From: a virus
Reading direction: 5' to 3' (one strand)
Virus record (IMG/VR): IMGVR_UViG_3300025101_000199
Coordinates: 1-23,354 of that record
Length of the DNA: 23,354 nucleotides
Part shown: piece by piece, positions 23,354 to 23,354 of the stretch
Numbering within the stretch: position 1 is the stretch's first letter
Layout: each line of letters starts with the position of its first letter
The notes under the pieces: generated by a model
What the model saw: only the letters and a program-made list of their open reading frames with translations
Databases searched by the model: none
Told to the model about the DNA's origin: nothing
Position numbers and translations under genes: made by a program

Positions 23354-23354
23354 A

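Noticed and set aside
1-23354. tRNA or rRNA genes
   Set aside because: The window is nearly fully covered by protein genes and no cloverleaf-like sequence was noticed in the gaps; a tRNA scan would be needed to exclude one formally.

Overview
The window is a stretch of AT-rich, lytic-looking marine phage genome with no host genes visible. The gene set points to a T7-like (podovirus-type) phage of the HMO-2011 / pelagiphage kind, which infect SAR116, SAR11 and roseobacters. The main evidence is a family A DNA polymerase carrying a DnaJ-type CxxC zinc motif between its exonuclease and polymerase domains, known from HMO-2011-type phages. It is accompanied by a T7 endonuclease I homologue, a separate TOPRIM primase and DnaB-type helicase, a monomeric B12-dependent ribonucleotide reductase and a DUF3310 protein. 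No terminase, capsid, portal or tail tube gene lies here, so the taxonomic placement is an inference.

Layout: positions 1-7986 are a plus-strand virion block. It holds the 3' end of a small gene, a 771-aa Q/N-rich protein with a long 11-residue repeat array, two small proteins (77 and 174 aa), a 466-aa protein with a glycine-rich N-terminus, and a 1126-aa giant with a Gly/Ala-rich hydrophobic segment. The last two look like internal-core or DNA-ejection proteins. A convergent junction at 7987-8060 holds a hairpin with a U-rich tail in the minus-strand direction.

Positions 8061-23353 are one almost gap-free minus-strand block, read from right to left. The early end (about 19.3-23.35 kb) carries small unknown proteins, a small lipoprotein, a cytosine-C5 DNA methyltransferase and a two-helix membrane protein. 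A tyrosine recombinase, TOPRIM primase and DnaB-type helicase follow. The only sizeable minus-strand gap (16278-16339) has a hairpin, beside a 16-bp perfect palindrome across the helicase stop. Next come a 37-aa hydrophobic microprotein, DNA polymerase, a candidate ssDNA-binding protein, a RecB-like nuclease, endonuclease I, DUF3310, class II ribonucleotide reductase, a PD-(D/E)XK-like small nuclease, an RMF-like protein and two small proteins.

The minus-strand block reads as one programme: methylate DNA, prime and unwind, copy, resolve and degrade DNA, and make dNTPs. Most of its genes have clear GGAG-type ribosome binding sites and overlap or abut, implying translational coupling. Two very short hydrophobic ORFs (23 and 37 aa) with strong ribosome binding sites are easily missed and sit directly before the integrase and the DNA polymerase. 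Several starts were revised from ribosome binding sites or homology: polymerase 16156, endonuclease I 12256, DUF3310 11489, the small gene before RNR 11229, and the gene ending at 20128 starts at 20382.
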